Shown here in pieces: positions 16,487 to 25,828 of a stretch of 48,466 nt of DNA. The DNA comes from an uncultured Flavobacteriales bacterium (lineage in GTDB: Bacteria > Bacteroidota > Bacteroidia > Flavobacteriales_D > Sanyastnellaceae), in NCBI GenBank assembly GCA_938084585.1, contig CALKFF010000008.1:1-48466 (forward strand), written 5' to 3'. Both the position numbers and the translations under genes were made by a program. The notes under the pieces are model-generated. The model did no database searches and was not told where the DNA came from. It saw only the letters and a program-made list of their open reading frames with translations. Each line of letters opens with the position of its first letter. Within the stretch, counting starts at the first letter, position 1.

Positions 16487-17485
16487 TCAGTGGCTTCGAG
16501 ACGTCACGTGCTCGGCCAACCCCACGAACCAAGCAGCGGCCGCCTCAGACAGGTTCAATTTCCCCAAGGCACCCACCGCCAATTCCACGTGGGCAGCCAT
16601 GCGCTCGCGAGCCAGGCGGTCGGCGCCGGCCGCAAGCATCGCGCCGCGCACGGCTTGGATTTTGGCCTCGGCGCGGTCCGTGCCTGAGGCCGGCTGCACG
16701 CCGGTCCATGTTTCCAGCACCTCGCGGCCTTCGGGTTGGGCTTGGGTGGTGAGCCACAGCAAGGTCTTCTTGTCGCTTAGAATGTCGCCACCCACTTGCT
16801 TTCCCGTGCTGCCGCTCTCCCCAAACGTGTCGAGCAAATCGTCCTGAATCTGGAACGCCAAGCCCACGTTGAGTCCGTATGCGTACCAAGCCTCCACGCG
16901 CGCCTTGGACGCCCCGGCGCACATGGCCCCCATGGCGGCGGAAGCGGCCAACAGGACCGACGTCTTGAGCCGGATCATCTCCACATACGCGTCCACCGCC
17001 ACCTCGTCCCGGGACTCGAACGCCATGTCGGATTGCTGGCCCTCGCAGACTTCCCTGGCGGTCGTGTTGAACATCGACAACACCCCGGCCAACGCGTGGG
17101 ACGGCGTGCCTTCCAGCGCTTCCATCGCCAAGGTGTACATGACGTCGCCCGAAAGGATGGCCGCGTTGTCGTCCCACTTCGTGTGCACGGTGGGGCGCCC
17201 ACGACGCAACGGAGCCTCGTCCATGATGTCGTCGTGCATCAAGGTGAAGTTGTGGAACAACTCCACCGCCATGGCCGACGGCATGGCGTCGGACACGTCG
17301 CCTCCCTCGGCTTCGCATGCCGCCAAAGCCAGCACGGGTCGAATACGTTTGCCCCCCAAAGACAACAGGTAGTGAATGGGGTCGTACAAGCCGTCGGCGG
17401 CGCCTTCTGGGTAAGCAGAGAGAAAGCCGGTCAGGGCCTGTTGCAGGGCGTCGCGCCACTGCGATTCACGGGAGGAAGAGCTCAT
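16487..17485 (-). CDS. Polyprenyl (farnesyl/geranylgeranyl-type) diphosphate synthase
   Basis: This is a trans-isoprenyl diphosphate synthase of 332 residues. It condenses isopentenyl diphosphate units onto an allylic primer for quinone, carotenoid or other isoprenoid synthesis. The family signatures are present: GGKRIRP (about 49-55), the first Asp-rich motif DDIMD with downstream RRGRPTVH (about 84-102), and the second Asp-rich motif DDLLD (about 220-224). Chain length cannot be fixed from these motifs; the residues before DDIMD are FTLMH, compatible with a C15-C20 product. It is 19 bases downstream of rmlA and likely shares its transcript. It is separate from uppS, the cis-prenyltransferase further along. 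Confidence 0.9.
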   Translation of the reverse strand: MSSSSRESQWRDALQQALTGFLSAYPEGAADGLYDPIHYLLSLGGKRIRPVLALAACEAEGGDVSDAMPSAMAVELFHNFTLMHDDIMDEAPLRRGRPTVHTKWDDNAAILSGDVMYTLAMEALEGTPSHALAGVLSMFNTTAREVCEGQQSDMAFESRDEVAVDAYVEMIRLKTSVLLAASAAMGAMCAGASKARVEAWYAYGLNVGLAFQIQDDLLDTFGESGSTGKQVGGDILSDKKTLLWLTTQAQPEGREVLETWTGVQPASGTDRAEAKIQAVRGAMLAAGADRLARERMAAHVELAVGALGKLNLSEAAAAWFVGLAEHVTSRSH

Positions 17486-17504
17486 GGCTTGGAGGTTAGG
17501 TGAA

Positions 17505-18374
17505 TCACAACCCGCGCTGCAGGATGTTCATGAGGTAGGTGCCGTAGCCGCTCTTCAAGAGCGGTTGGGCGAGCGACTCAAGCTGGGCATCGTCGATGAA
17601 ACCCATGCGCCAGGCGATCTCTTCCAAACACCCAATTTTGAGCCCCTGGCGTTCCTCGATGACTTGGACAAATTGCGAGGCTTGCATCAACGACGCATGG
17701 GTGCCGGTGTCCAGCCAGGCCATCCCACGGTCGAGCACGCCCACTTGAAGTTTGCCTGCGTCGAGGTAGGCTTTGTTCACGTCGGTGATCTCGTATTCCC
17801 CCCGCGCACTTGGCTCAAGACCCTCGGCGATGGCCACCACGTCGTTGTCGTAGAAATACAACCCGGGGACGGCGTAGTTGGACTTGGGCTGGGCCGGCTT
17901 TTCTTCGATGCTGATGACCTTGCCATCCTCGTCGAAGTCCACCACACCGTAGCGTCCGGGGTCGTTCACGAAGTGGGCGAACACGATGGCGCCGTCGGGG
18001 TCAGTGTGGGCCCGCAACGTTCGACCGAAGCCTCGGCCGTAGAAGATGTTGTCGCCCAAGACCAGGGCCACTTTGTCCTGGCCGATGAACTCCTTGCCCA
18101 GCACGAACGCTTGCGCCAACCCGTTGGGTTCTTCTTGGACGGTGTAGGTGAAGGAACACCCTAGAGTCGAGCCGTCGCCCAGCAGTCGTTGGAACGCCGG
18201 GGCGTCTTCTGGGGTGGTGATGATCAGGATGTCCCGGATGCCCGCAATCATCAAGGTTGACAGCGGATGGTAAATCATCGGCTTGTCGTAGATGGGCATC
18301 AGCTGTTTGCTGACTGCTTTGGTCAGGGGCCACAAACGCGACCCACTGCCGCCGGCAAGAACAATTCCTTTCAC
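17505..18374 (-). CDS. rmlA: Glucose-1-phosphate thymidylyltransferase
   Basis: RmlA converts glucose-1-phosphate and dTTP to dTDP-glucose, the first step to dTDP-rhamnose and related envelope sugars. The 289 residues match the short RmlA class. The nucleotide loop [11 protein letters not shown] (about 7-17) has Ser where many homologues have Thr, followed by [24 protein letters not shown] (about 110-115) and the [10 protein letters not shown] stretch are also typical. No rmlBCD genes are nearby. The start is a GTG at 18374. Its choice is supported by a TATCTTTG element ending four bases upstream and by the [12 protein letters not shown] alignment. Confidence 0.94.
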   Translation of the reverse strand: MKGIVLAGGSGSRLWPLTKAVSKQLMPIYDKPMIYHPLSTLMIAGIRDILIITTPEDAPAFQRLLGDGSTLGCSFTYTVQEEPNGLAQAFVLGKEFIGQDKVALVLGDNIFYGRGFGRTLRAHTDPDGAIVFAHFVNDPGRYGVVDFDEDGKVISIEEKPAQPKSNYAVPGLYFYDNDVVAIAEGLEPSARGEYEITDVNKAYLDAGKLQVGVLDRGMAWLDTGTHASLMQASQFVQVIEERQGLKIGCLEEIAWRMGFIDDAQLESLAQPLLKSGYGTYLMNILQRGL

Positions 18375-18378
18375 AACT

Positions 18379-18386
18379 CAAAGATA
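18379..18386 (-). promoter_or_regulatory. -7 element for rmlA
   Basis: On the minus strand TATCTTTG matches the consensus exactly and ends four bases before the GTG start, so the transcript should be leaderless. It lies in the 26-base gap behind the RND exporter gene, giving rmlA its own promoter. Confidence 0.6.
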
Positions 18387-18400
18387 GGCGACCCCATCAC

Positions 18401-20905
18401 TCAAGACCGGCCACGCAACCCTTCGTGCCGTTCTTCCCCCTTCCCAGGGCTTGTGCCTTTTTGGACTTGAAGGGCCTGCATGTCCAAGACCTCCTCCTCG
18501 TCGAGCAGGTCAAAAAACGGCTCGCTGAAGGTCTTGGTCGTCACGAACTGGGCGAAGCTCATGAGCAGAGACGGGAGCAGCATGAGGTTGGTGAACATCG
18601 CCACCAAGAGGGTCACCGAGACCAAAATGCCCAACGAACGCGTGCCGTCAAATTCGCTCATGGCGAACATCAAGAAGCCGAAGAACAGCACAATCGACGT
18701 GTACATCATGCTCACACCCGTTTCCTTCACCGCCGCCAGGACCGCGTTGGGGATGTGCCAGCCATTGGCCTGGAGTTCTTGCCTGTATTTGGCCAAGAAG
18801 TGAATGGTGTCGTCCACCGAGATGCCGAAGGCGACGCTGAAGACCAAGATGGTCGACGGCTTGATCGGAATGCCAGTCCACCCCATCACACCCGCCGTGA
18901 ACAACAACGGAAGCAAGTTGGGAATCAAGGCGATACCCACCATCCGAGCGCTCTTGAACAACAGGGCCATGACCACCGCGATGACCAGGATGGCCAGCGT
19001 CATGGAAATGGCCAAATTCTTCACCAGGTAGTTGGTGCCCTCCAAGAACACGATGCTCGTACCGGTGATGGTCAGGTCGTAGCGTTCTGGCGGGAAAATG
19101 CTGTCCATGCGGGGCCTCAACTCCGACATGAGCGCTTCCATCTCCAGCGTGCCCACGTCCGCCATGTTGGCTGATATGCGGGTCACCGTCTTGGACGAAT
19201 CCACAAAGTTGGCGGTCACCGACGTGGCGTCGTCGACGTCAGAGGCGGCCGATTCGCTGCCGCGGAAGTACGGCCCCATGAACGACCGCTCCTGGCGGTT
19301 GGGCAGCCTGTACCTGTCCGCATCGCCCCCGTAGAACGCCTGCACCCCAAACTTCACCGCATCCACTGCGCTCAAGCTTCGCGAAAACTCGGGGTACTCC
19401 TGCAGCAGGTTTTGGAATTTCTCAATGCGGCGAAGGTTGCCTGCGCTCAGGATTTGGCCTGGCTTGCCGCCGTCCACCAACACCTCGAACGGCATGACGC
19501 CTTTGAACCGGTCTTCCAACCAGCCGAGGTCGGTCAACACCCGGTCCTCCTTGGGCAGGTCGTCCACAATGTTCCCGGTGGTCTGCATTTGGGTCATGCC
19601 CCATGCGCTCATGGCCACGACCACCAACGCCGCGAGGTACACACGCGTTCGGCCCTCTTGCACGGCACGGACAAACGTGCCCACCACACGGTCCACCCAC
19701 ACCCGGTCCAGGTGGGTCAGATGGTGCTTTGTCGGCTCGGGCAACCACGTGAAGAGCGCCGGAATCAAGACGATGCTGATGCCAAAGGCCACCATGATGT
19801 TCAACGCCGCGACCACCCCAAATTCAATGAGCACGGGGCTGTGCGTGAATATGAACGTGGCAAATCCAAACGCCGTGGTGGCGTTGGTCAAGAGCGTGGC
19901 GTTGCCCACCTTGGTCACCATGCGCTGAAGCGCCATCATCTTGTTGCCGTGGCGCTTGAACTCCGCCTGGTATTTGTTGACCAAGTAGATGCAATTGGGC
20001 ACCCCGATGACAATCATGAGCGGCGGGATGAGCGACATCAGCAGGCTCACCCGGAAGTCAAACAACGCGATGCTGCCCAACGACCACGTCACACCCACCG
20101 CGACCACAGCCAAACACACCCCCACCACCGCGAGGTTGCGGAAGAACAGCATCAACAACAGCGCAGTCACCAAAATCGCCGCCCCGATGAAGTACCCGAT
20201 CTCGCCCTTGACCTTGTTGGTCATGCTGATGCGGATGAATGGCAAGCCGCTCAAGTGGGTGTCGATGTCGTGGGTTTCCGACCACCGGTCCGACACCTCG
20301 ATGATGTCCTCCACGATGGTGCCCCGCTGGGCGGAATTCAGCATCCCGTGGTTGAACACCACCATCATCAAGGTGGCCTCGTTGTCTGGATTGTATAGCA
20401 GTCCGTCGTAGAACGGCAAGGACCGGACCTTGTCCACGATTTCGGACGCACGCTGGTCGCTCAACGGCGGGGCGTTGGGCATGCCCTCCACCAATTCCGG
20501 GGCCACAGGAACCAACTCAAACCGCTTTTCCACCGGGTGCTTGGACACCTCAAACGCGTGGGTCAACGCGAACACGGAGTCGATGATCACCGCAGGTTCT
20601 CCGTCCACGGTCACACGCAGGGCCCGAATCTCTTCGGCGAGCCCGTGCCACGCCGTCAACCCTTCGCCGGTGCGGAGTTGCGCGTCTTCCACCCCGATGA
20701 CCAGCACGTTCCCTTCTGCCCCGAAGGACTCCAAGAAGCGCGCGTGCGCCAATTCAGCCGGGTCGTCCTCGGGGAGGATGCCGCCGTACTTGTACTGCAT
20801 CTTCAGGTTGGGAATCTGCAGTCCCATGAACACAGTCAGGGCGGCCAACGTCAGGACGGTCGGGAGCCGATGGCGGATCAAAATAGAGGCGAGGCGTGAC
20901 CACAT
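18401..20905 (-). CDS. RND superfamily (MMPL/SSD-type) exporter
   Basis: This is an 834-residue integral membrane protein with duplicated halves. Each half has one membrane segment, a large periplasmic domain and five clustered segments, about 12 in total, as in MMPL/Patched-like RND proteins. The N-terminal ILPEDDPAELAHARF region and the conserved sensing-domain segments (GVPNCIYLVNKYQ in the first half; VFSVAFGISVDDTIHFLAKYR in the second, with the proton-relay Asp pair) support the family. Substrates in Bacteroidota are mostly unknown; lipids or hopanoids are possible. The start at 20905 (MWSRLASIL) is chosen because the much longer open frame upstream is only antisense to lpd. The gene is divergent from lpd with a 63-base gap. 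Confidence 0.9.
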   Translation of the reverse strand: MWSRLASILIRHRLPTVLTLAALTVFMGLQIPNLKMQYKYGGILPEDDPAELAHARFLESFGAEGNVLVIGVEDAQLRTGEGLTAWHGLAEEIRALRVTVDGEPAVIIDSVFALTHAFEVSKHPVEKRFELVPVAPELVEGMPNAPPLSDQRASEIVDKVRSLPFYDGLLYNPDNEATLMMVVFNHGMLNSAQRGTIVEDIIEVSDRWSETHDIDTHLSGLPFIRISMTNKVKGEIGYFIGAAILVTALLLMLFFRNLAVVGVCLAVVAVGVTWSLGSIALFDFRVSLLMSLIPPLMIVIGVPNCIYLVNKYQAEFKRHGNKMMALQRMVTKVGNATLLTNATTAFGFATFIFTHSPVLIEFGVVAALNIMVAFGISIVLIPALFTWLPEPTKHHLTHLDRVWVDRVVGTFVRAVQEGRTRVYLAALVVVAMSAWGMTQMQTTGNIVDDLPKEDRVLTDLGWLEDRFKGVMPFEVLVDGGKPGQILSAGNLRRIEKFQNLLQEYPEFSRSLSAVDAVKFGVQAFYGGDADRYRLPNRQERSFMGPYFRGSESAASDVDDATSVTANFVDSSKTVTRISANMADVGTLEMEALMSELRPRMDSIFPPERYDLTITGTSIVFLEGTNYLVKNLAISMTLAILVIAVVMALLFKSARMVGIALIPNLLPLLFTAGVMGWTGIPIKPSTILVFSVAFGISVDDTIHFLAKYRQELQANGWHIPNAVLAAVKETGVSMMYTSIVLFFGFLMFAMSEFDGTRSLGILVSVTLLVAMFTNLMLLPSLLMSFAQFVTTKTFSEPFFDLLDEEEVLDMQALQVQKGTSPGKGEERHEGLRGRS

Positions 20906-20956
20906 GGGAGGGTGCAAAGAAACAACACGGAAGGGCGCCAAGCCCCACGGCCGCAC

Positions 20957-20964
20957 TACCTTTG
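20957..20964 (+). promoter_or_regulatory. -7 element for the lpd operon
   Basis: TACCTTTG matches the consensus exactly and ends four bases before the lpd ATG (20969), again implying a leaderless mRNA. No -33 TTTG is present at the usual distance. Confidence 0.62.
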
Positions 20965-20968
20965 CGGC

Positions 20969-22372
20969 ATGGAAACGTACGACGTTGTTGTCATCGGAAG
21001 CGGCCCCGGAGGATACGTGGCGGCCATCCGCGCTTCGCAGCTGGGTTTGCGCACCGCCTTGGTGGAGAAATACAGCACCCTTGGGGGCACGTGTTTGAAC
21101 GTGGGATGCATCCCGTCCAAGGCCCTTTTGGACAGCTCTGAACACTACCACCAAGCCAAGGAGCAATTCGCGACCCACGGCATCGAAGTCGGCAGTTTGT
21201 CGTTGGACTTTCCCCAAATGATTGCCCGGAAGGGCGAAGTCGTGGCCCAAACCACGGAGGGCATCAACTTCTTGATGAAGAAGAACAACATCGACGTGCA
21301 CCACGGCGTGGGCTCGTTCGTGGACGCCCACACCATCGCGGTGACGCCAGACAAAGGCGACGCCACCCAAATCGGGGCCAAGCACGTCATCGTGGCCACC
21401 GGATCCAAGCCCAGCACCTTGCCCTTCATCGAAGTGGACAAGAAGCGCATCATCACCAGCACGGAAGCGTTGAGCTTGCCGAAGTTGCCCAAGTCCATGG
21501 TCGTCATCGGCGGCGGCGTGATCGGCCTTGAGCTCGGGTCCGTCTACGCGCGCCTCGGCACCGAAGTGCACGTGGTGGAATACGCCGACAGCATCATCCC
21601 CACGATGGATCGCGCCATGGGAAAGGAGCTCATGCGCTCCATGAAGAAACTTGGGGCCAAATTCCACCTCAAGCACGGGGTGAAAGAAGTCACCGCTGCA
21701 GGCCGCAGCGTCACGGTGAAGGCCGACAACGCCAAGGGCGAAGAAGTCACCTTCAAGGCGGAATACTGCTTGGTCAGTGTGGGTCGCCGGCCGTACACCG
21801 ACGGGTTGAACCTCGAAGCCGCAGGACTCTCCACCGACGAACGCGGCCGCGTGGCCGTGGACGCCCACATGCGCACGGCCGTGCCCCACATCTACGCCAT
21901 TGGCGACGTGGTGCGTGGCGCGATGTTGGCCCACAAAGCGGAAGAGGAAGGCGTGTTCGCCGCAGAAACCATCGCTGGACAACACCCACACCTCGACTAC
22001 AACCTCATCCCGAACGTGGTCTACACCTGGCCTGAAGTGGCAGGCGTGGGGGCCACCGAGGAACAACTCAAAGCCGACGGGGTCGCTTACAAAAGCGGCA
22101 GCTTCCCGTTCAAGGCGAGCGGCCGGGCACGCGCCAGCATGGACACCGACGGCATGGTGAAGGTGTTGGCCCACGCCGAGACCGATGAAATTTTGGGCGT
22201 GCACATGTGTGGCCCACGTGCCGCGGACATGATCGCGGAGGCGGTGGTCGCCATGGAATTCCGGGCCAGCGCGGAAGACATCTCCCGCATGAGCCACGCC
22301 CACCCCACCTTCACAGAAGCGATCAAAGAGGCCGCCTTGGCCGCCACGGAAGACCGCGCGCTGCACATTTAA
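20969..22372 (+). CDS. lpd: Dihydrolipoyl dehydrogenase (E3)
   Basis: This flavoenzyme reoxidises dihydrolipoyl groups of the 2-oxoacid dehydrogenases with NAD+. The 467 residues are typical. The FAD-binding GSGPGG is at 10-15 and the redox disulfide is C42/C47 in GGTCLNVGCIPSK. The NAD-binding GGGVIGLELGS (about 180-190) and the C-terminal His-Glu dyad motif HAHPTFTEA follow. It is the first gene of a four-gene run with pabB, tilS and a queuosine precursor transporter. Since sucAB lacks an adjacent E3, this protein probably serves that complex and others. The start is fixed by the TACCTTTG element four bases upstream. Confidence 0.96.
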   Translation: METYDVVVIGSGPGGYVAAIRASQLGLRTALVEKYSTLGGTCLNVGCIPSKALLDSSEHYHQAKEQFATHGIEVGSLSLDFPQMIARKGEVVAQTTEGINFLMKKNNIDVHHGVGSFVDAHTIAVTPDKGDATQIGAKHVIVATGSKPSTLPFIEVDKKRIITSTEALSLPKLPKSMVVIGGGVIGLELGSVYARLGTEVHVVEYADSIIPTMDRAMGKELMRSMKKLGAKFHLKHGVKEVTAAGRSVTVKADNAKGEEVTFKAEYCLVSVGRRPYTDGLNLEAAGLSTDERGRVAVDAHMRTAVPHIYAIGDVVRGAMLAHKAEEEGVFAAETIAGQHPHLDYNLIPNVVYTWPEVAGVGATEEQLKADGVAYKSGSFPFKASGRARASMDTDGMVKVLAHAETDEILGVHMCGPRAADMIAEAVVAMEFRASAEDISRMSHAHPTFTEAIKEAALAATEDRALHI

Positions 22373-22381
22373 CTTGTGCGC

Positions 22382-23683
22382 ATGTCCGTGCGCACGCTTC
22401 CCAACCTTCAACCCGTCGTCGACGCCCACAAACACGTGGCGTTGCTTTGGGACGAACGGCTGACCGGGCGCGCTTGGCTCGCCGTCGGAGCGGCCAAGTC
22501 CATTCTGGTGGACGTCCCCCAAGCTGGGGCTTGGACACTTTGGGACCGATTTGTGGCCGACGCCACGGCCAGGGAGGCCTGGACCGTGGGCTGGCTGGGC
22601 TACGACTTGCACTCATGCCTGGGCATGACCCAAGGTCCATCGCCCAATGCCCCTCGCAACGCCACACCGGAACACCCGGGCGGTTTTCCAAGCTTGCATT
22701 GGTGGGAGCCCGAATTCCTGTTGGAGTGGGCGCCGGGTGAGCTCGAACCTTCGTTCGTGCGCGGTGAGTCCTTGCCGTGGGCCCCAGACGTGATGGCCTG
22801 CCTCGACGCACCTTCGTCGAAACCCCAAGATTCTGCGACCCTGGAAGGCGACTGGCAGCCGCTGACACCGGGGTGGGACAGGAAGACGTACCTCGACAAG
22901 TTCGACGCCGTCCAGGCCGCGTTGAAGCGTGGGGACATCTACGAAATGAACCTCTGCATGCCCTGGCAAGGGAAAGCACCCGGTCAGGCGAGTTGGTCGC
23001 TGTTCGAGCGTTTGGCCGCGGCCACGAAGGCGCCGCACTCGGCCTACATCCAGGCTGGCGACCACCGCGTCTTGTGCGCAAGCCCAGAGCGGTTCCTCGA
23101 AAAACGAGGCCAAACCCTTCGCAGCCAACCCATCAAAGGCACCGTGCGGCGCGGAGGCACCCCTGAAGAAGACGATGCCTTGAAGCGCAGCCTGCTGGAA
23201 AGCGAGAAGGAACGGGCTGAAAACGTGATGATTGTCGACCTTGTTCGCAACGATTTGAGCCGGGTGGCCCAACCGAACAGCGTGGAGGTGGACGAGCTGT
23301 TTGGGCTGCACACCTTCTCCACGGTGCACCAAATGATCAGCACCGTTTCGTGCCAGCTCCAACCCGACGCCACAGCCGAAGACGTCCTGCGCGCCACGTT
23401 CCCCATGGGGTCCATGACAGGCGCGCCCAAACTCAGCGCCATGGACCTGATTGCCTCCCTAGAGGGGCACGGTCGAGGTGTGTACAGCGGCACCATTGGC
23501 TACGTGGACGCCCTAGGCGACTGGGACTTCAACGTGGTCATCCGCAGCCTGATGCACCAGGCGGACACGGGCCGCGTCGACGCCACCGTTGGCGGGGCGC
23601 TGACCCTGTTGGCCCAAGGCGACGACGAATACGACGAGTGCTTGCTCAAGGTGGCGGCCCTCAAATCCTGCCTCGAGCGATGA
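22382..23683 (+). CDS. pabB: Aminodeoxychorismate synthase component I (PabB-type chorismate-binding enzyme)
   Basis: The 433 residues form a chorismate-utilising enzyme of the PabB/TrpE family. The C-terminal half contains QPIKGTVRRG (PIKGT rather than the PIAGT of TrpE, which favours PabB), ENVMIVDLVRNDLSRV, and FPMGSMTGAPKLSAM, which define the active site. The likely reaction is chorismate plus ammonia to 4-amino-4-deoxychorismate for folate. The glutamine amidotransferase (PabA) and lyase (PabC) genes are not in the window. The ATG at 22382 is nine bases after the lpd stop; an in-frame GTG at 22376 is possible. The stop overlaps the tilS start (ATGA). Confidence 0.88.
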   Translation: MSVRTLPNLQPVVDAHKHVALLWDERLTGRAWLAVGAAKSILVDVPQAGAWTLWDRFVADATAREAWTVGWLGYDLHSCLGMTQGPSPNAPRNATPEHPGGFPSLHWWEPEFLLEWAPGELEPSFVRGESLPWAPDVMACLDAPSSKPQDSATLEGDWQPLTPGWDRKTYLDKFDAVQAALKRGDIYEMNLCMPWQGKAPGQASWSLFERLAAATKAPHSAYIQAGDHRVLCASPERFLEKRGQTLRSQPIKGTVRRGGTPEEDDALKRSLLESEKERAENVMIVDLVRNDLSRVAQPNSVEVDELFGLHTFSTVHQMISTVSCQLQPDATAEDVLRATFPMGSMTGAPKLSAMDLIASLEGHGRGVYSGTIGYVDALGDWDFNVVIRSLMHQADTGRVDATVGGALTLLAQGDDEYDECLLKVAALKSCLER

Positions 23684-25035
23684 CCTCCCTCGGGCAACAC
23701 GTGCACGACGCCCTGGTGGGCACCGGATGGACCCAGGACCAGACCGTGGTGGTGGGGGCCAGTGGGGGCCTCGATTCGACGGTGCTGTTGCACGTCTTGG
23801 GTTCGCTTGGCGTTCCCTCCGTGGTCGCCCATGTGAACCACCATGCCCGGGGGGAGGCGAGCCACGGTGACGCCGTGTTCGTCGAGGAACTTGCCCAACG
23901 GTTTGGATGGCCGTTTGAGAAGCTCCACTTGGAGGCGAAAGAGCTGAAGCAAGGTCCGCAAGGGTTTCAAGGCGAGGCCCACAAGGCGAGGCAGGCGTGG
24001 TTTGAGTCGCTTCGACAGGCCCACCGCGCCCACGCCGTGTTGACGGCCCACCACGCCGACGACCAAGCCGAAACGTGGCTGCTCCAAGCCATGCGCAACG
24101 CCAACCCACTCTCCCTCCGCGGCATGCTCCCTTGGGATGGAAGGCGTTTGAAACCGCTGCTTCAGGTCCCAAAACCCGAACTCGAGGCCTACGCCAAGGC
24201 CCATGGTCTGGGATGGCGTGAGGACGCCAGCAACGCCGAACGGACCTACCGTCGCAACCAAGTTCGGCACGACCTGCTGCCCGCCTTGGAAGCTGCCGAT
24301 CCTGGCGTCAGCAAGCATTTTCGGCAACTGGCCACCCGCATGGCCGAATTGAACGCGGCCGTTCAGGCCACCTTTCAACGCATCCGAACTGAGGCCGAAG
24401 TGCAACCCGGTCTTTGGGACGTGGACGCGCTACTTGCCGCGCCCCTGGGCCGCGAAACGCTGCGCCACGCCCTCCGGGAAGCTGGATGGCCACAACGCCA
24501 CGCCGAGCGGGTGGTTGACTTGCTCCAGAAAGACACCCAAGTCGGACGGAGCGTCGCGCTTGGCCAACAACACGTCGTGCGCGAACGGACCCACCTCCGG
24601 TGGGCCGAAGTCCCGCACACAGAAGGCGAAGGGGGCACACGTGGCATGGAAATCGAGTGGAACGACGTGCCTCGACACCCACAACCGCTCGGCACGACCG
24701 GCCTGTGTGTGGAGCGCGGCGCCGGTCCGGCCGACCCCACCGCCACGCCGTTGGCGCGGTGCTGGGTGCCTGCGGCAGATTTTCCCGTGGTGGTCCGGCC
24801 TTGGCAAGCCGGGGACCGCATCCAACCGCTTGGCATGGAAGGGCGGAGCTTGGTGTCGGACGTGTTGACCCAGGCCAAACTCCCCCATACCCAACGTCCC
24901 CACGCCCAAGTCCTGGCGCGGCAACGCGACGGGGTGCTGCTCTGGGTGGCCGGACTGAAACGCGCAGAACAAGCCCGCCTTGGCGCTGAACATTCCGGCC
25001 TTGAAGGCGCTTGGTTTGCCTGGACCGCACCATGA
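23680..25035 (+). CDS. tilS: tRNA(Ile)-lysidine synthetase
   Basis: TilS ligates lysine to C34 of the CAU-anticodon tRNA-Ile, making it read AUA. The 451 residues have the N-type PP-loop ASGGLDSTVLL (about 28-38), HVNHHARG, and the TAHHADDQAETWLLQ stretch that identifies TilS. Next come RNQVRHDLLP and a C-terminal domain (about 360-445) of the TilS substrate-binding type with RPWQAGDRIQPLGM. It starts within the pabB stop and its own stop overlaps the next gene's ATG, so the three genes are translationally coupled. Confidence 0.92.
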   Translation: MTSLGQHVHDALVGTGWTQDQTVVVGASGGLDSTVLLHVLGSLGVPSVVAHVNHHARGEASHGDAVFVEELAQRFGWPFEKLHLEAKELKQGPQGFQGEAHKARQAWFESLRQAHRAHAVLTAHHADDQAETWLLQAMRNANPLSLRGMLPWDGRRLKPLLQVPKPELEAYAKAHGLGWREDASNAERTYRRNQVRHDLLPALEAADPGVSKHFRQLATRMAELNAAVQATFQRIRTEAEVQPGLWDVDALLAAPLGRETLRHALREAGWPQRHAERVVDLLQKDTQVGRSVALGQQHVVRERTHLRWAEVPHTEGEGGTRGMEIEWNDVPRHPQPLGTTGLCVERGAGPADPTATPLARCWVPAADFPVVVRPWQAGDRIQPLGMEGRSLVSDVLTQAKLPHTQRPHAQVLARQRDGVLLWVAGLKRAEQARLGAEHSGLEGAWFAWTAP

Positions 25036-25745
25036 AACACACCTTGCCCCACGCCAAAGCCCTTTCTGGACGCGACCGCGACCTGGCGCTTGCCGGGTTT
25101 TTGTCGCTCGCCGGGTTGTTCGTGGCGTGTTTGGTGACGTGCAATTTGGTCTTCCGAAAATTCTTCACCCTGGACATGGGCGGGTTCACTTTCGAGCAGA
25201 GTGTGGGCCTGTTGGCGTACCCCCTCACCTTCCTGGTCACCGACGTCATCAGCGAGGTGTATGGGAAAAAGAAGGCCAACATGGTGGTCGTGTCGGGCCT
25301 GGTGGCCTCGCTGGTGACCCTGGGCATGGTGACCCTCGCAGGGGGGGTGACCGGAGCGGGGTGGTCGCCTGTGAACGACGCGGAGTTTGACCACGTGTTT
25401 GGCCAAACCGCCCTGGCCGTCGGCGCCTCGATGGCGGCGTACCTCGTGGCCCAATTCATCGACGTTCGGTTCTTCCACTTTTGGAAACACCGAACCCAGG
25501 GCCGGCACCTTTGGCTCCGGAACAACCTCTCCACCATCCCCTCCCAAGTCTTGGACACCGCCACCGTGCTCGGGCTGTTGTGTGTGGTGGGTGAAATTGA
25601 GTGGGCGCGGTTTGGGACGCTCATGATGAACGGGGTGCTTTTCAAGACCCTCGTGGCAGCCTTGGACACGCCGTTGGTCTACCTCGTGGTGGGTGCGTTG
25701 AGAAAGCGATTTGGGCTCGCAGAGGGCCAGGAGGTGGAATTGTGA
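25032..25745 (+). CDS. Queuosine precursor transporter, YhhQ/VUT family
   Basis: This is a 237-residue inner-membrane protein with about six hydrophobic segments. Conserved family stretches are CNLVFRKFF, the intramembrane YPLTFLVTDVISEVYGKKKA (close to the family signature), and later AQFIDVRFFHFWK followed by LRNNLSTIPSQVLDT. The YhhQ family imports preQ0/preQ1 for queuosine tRNA modification. A queuosine gene (queG) occurs elsewhere in this window, consistent with the pathway being used. The ATG is inside the tilS stop (ATGA). Confidence 0.88.
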   Translation: MKHTLPHAKALSGRDRDLALAGFLSLAGLFVACLVTCNLVFRKFFTLDMGGFTFEQSVGLLAYPLTFLVTDVISEVYGKKKANMVVVSGLVASLVTLGMVTLAGGVTGAGWSPVNDAEFDHVFGQTALAVGASMAAYLVAQFIDVRFFHFWKHRTQGRHLWLRNNLSTIPSQVLDTATVLGLLCVVGEIEWARFGTLMMNGVLFKTLVAALDTPLVYLVVGALRKRFGLAEGQEVEL

Positions 25746-25786
25746 CGAATTGGGCGCGGGCTGCCGGTCGTCCTTGGGCGTCTCGG

Positions 25787-25794
25787 TATCTTTG
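25787..25794 (+). promoter_or_regulatory. -7 element for the DsbD-like gene
   Basis: TATCTTTG matches TAnnTTTG exactly. It lies 34 bases before the ATG at 25829 and would give a leader of about 30 nt. No -33 element is seen. Confidence 0.5.
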
Positions 25795-25828
25795 TGACAC
25801 CTCGGACGTTGAATCCTAGATTGCACCC

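Noticed and set aside
20906-22612. N-terminal extension of the RND exporter frame to 1403 residues
   Set aside because: The extra part is antisense to lpd and pabB. The exporter starts naturally with MWSRLASIL and its first membrane segment.
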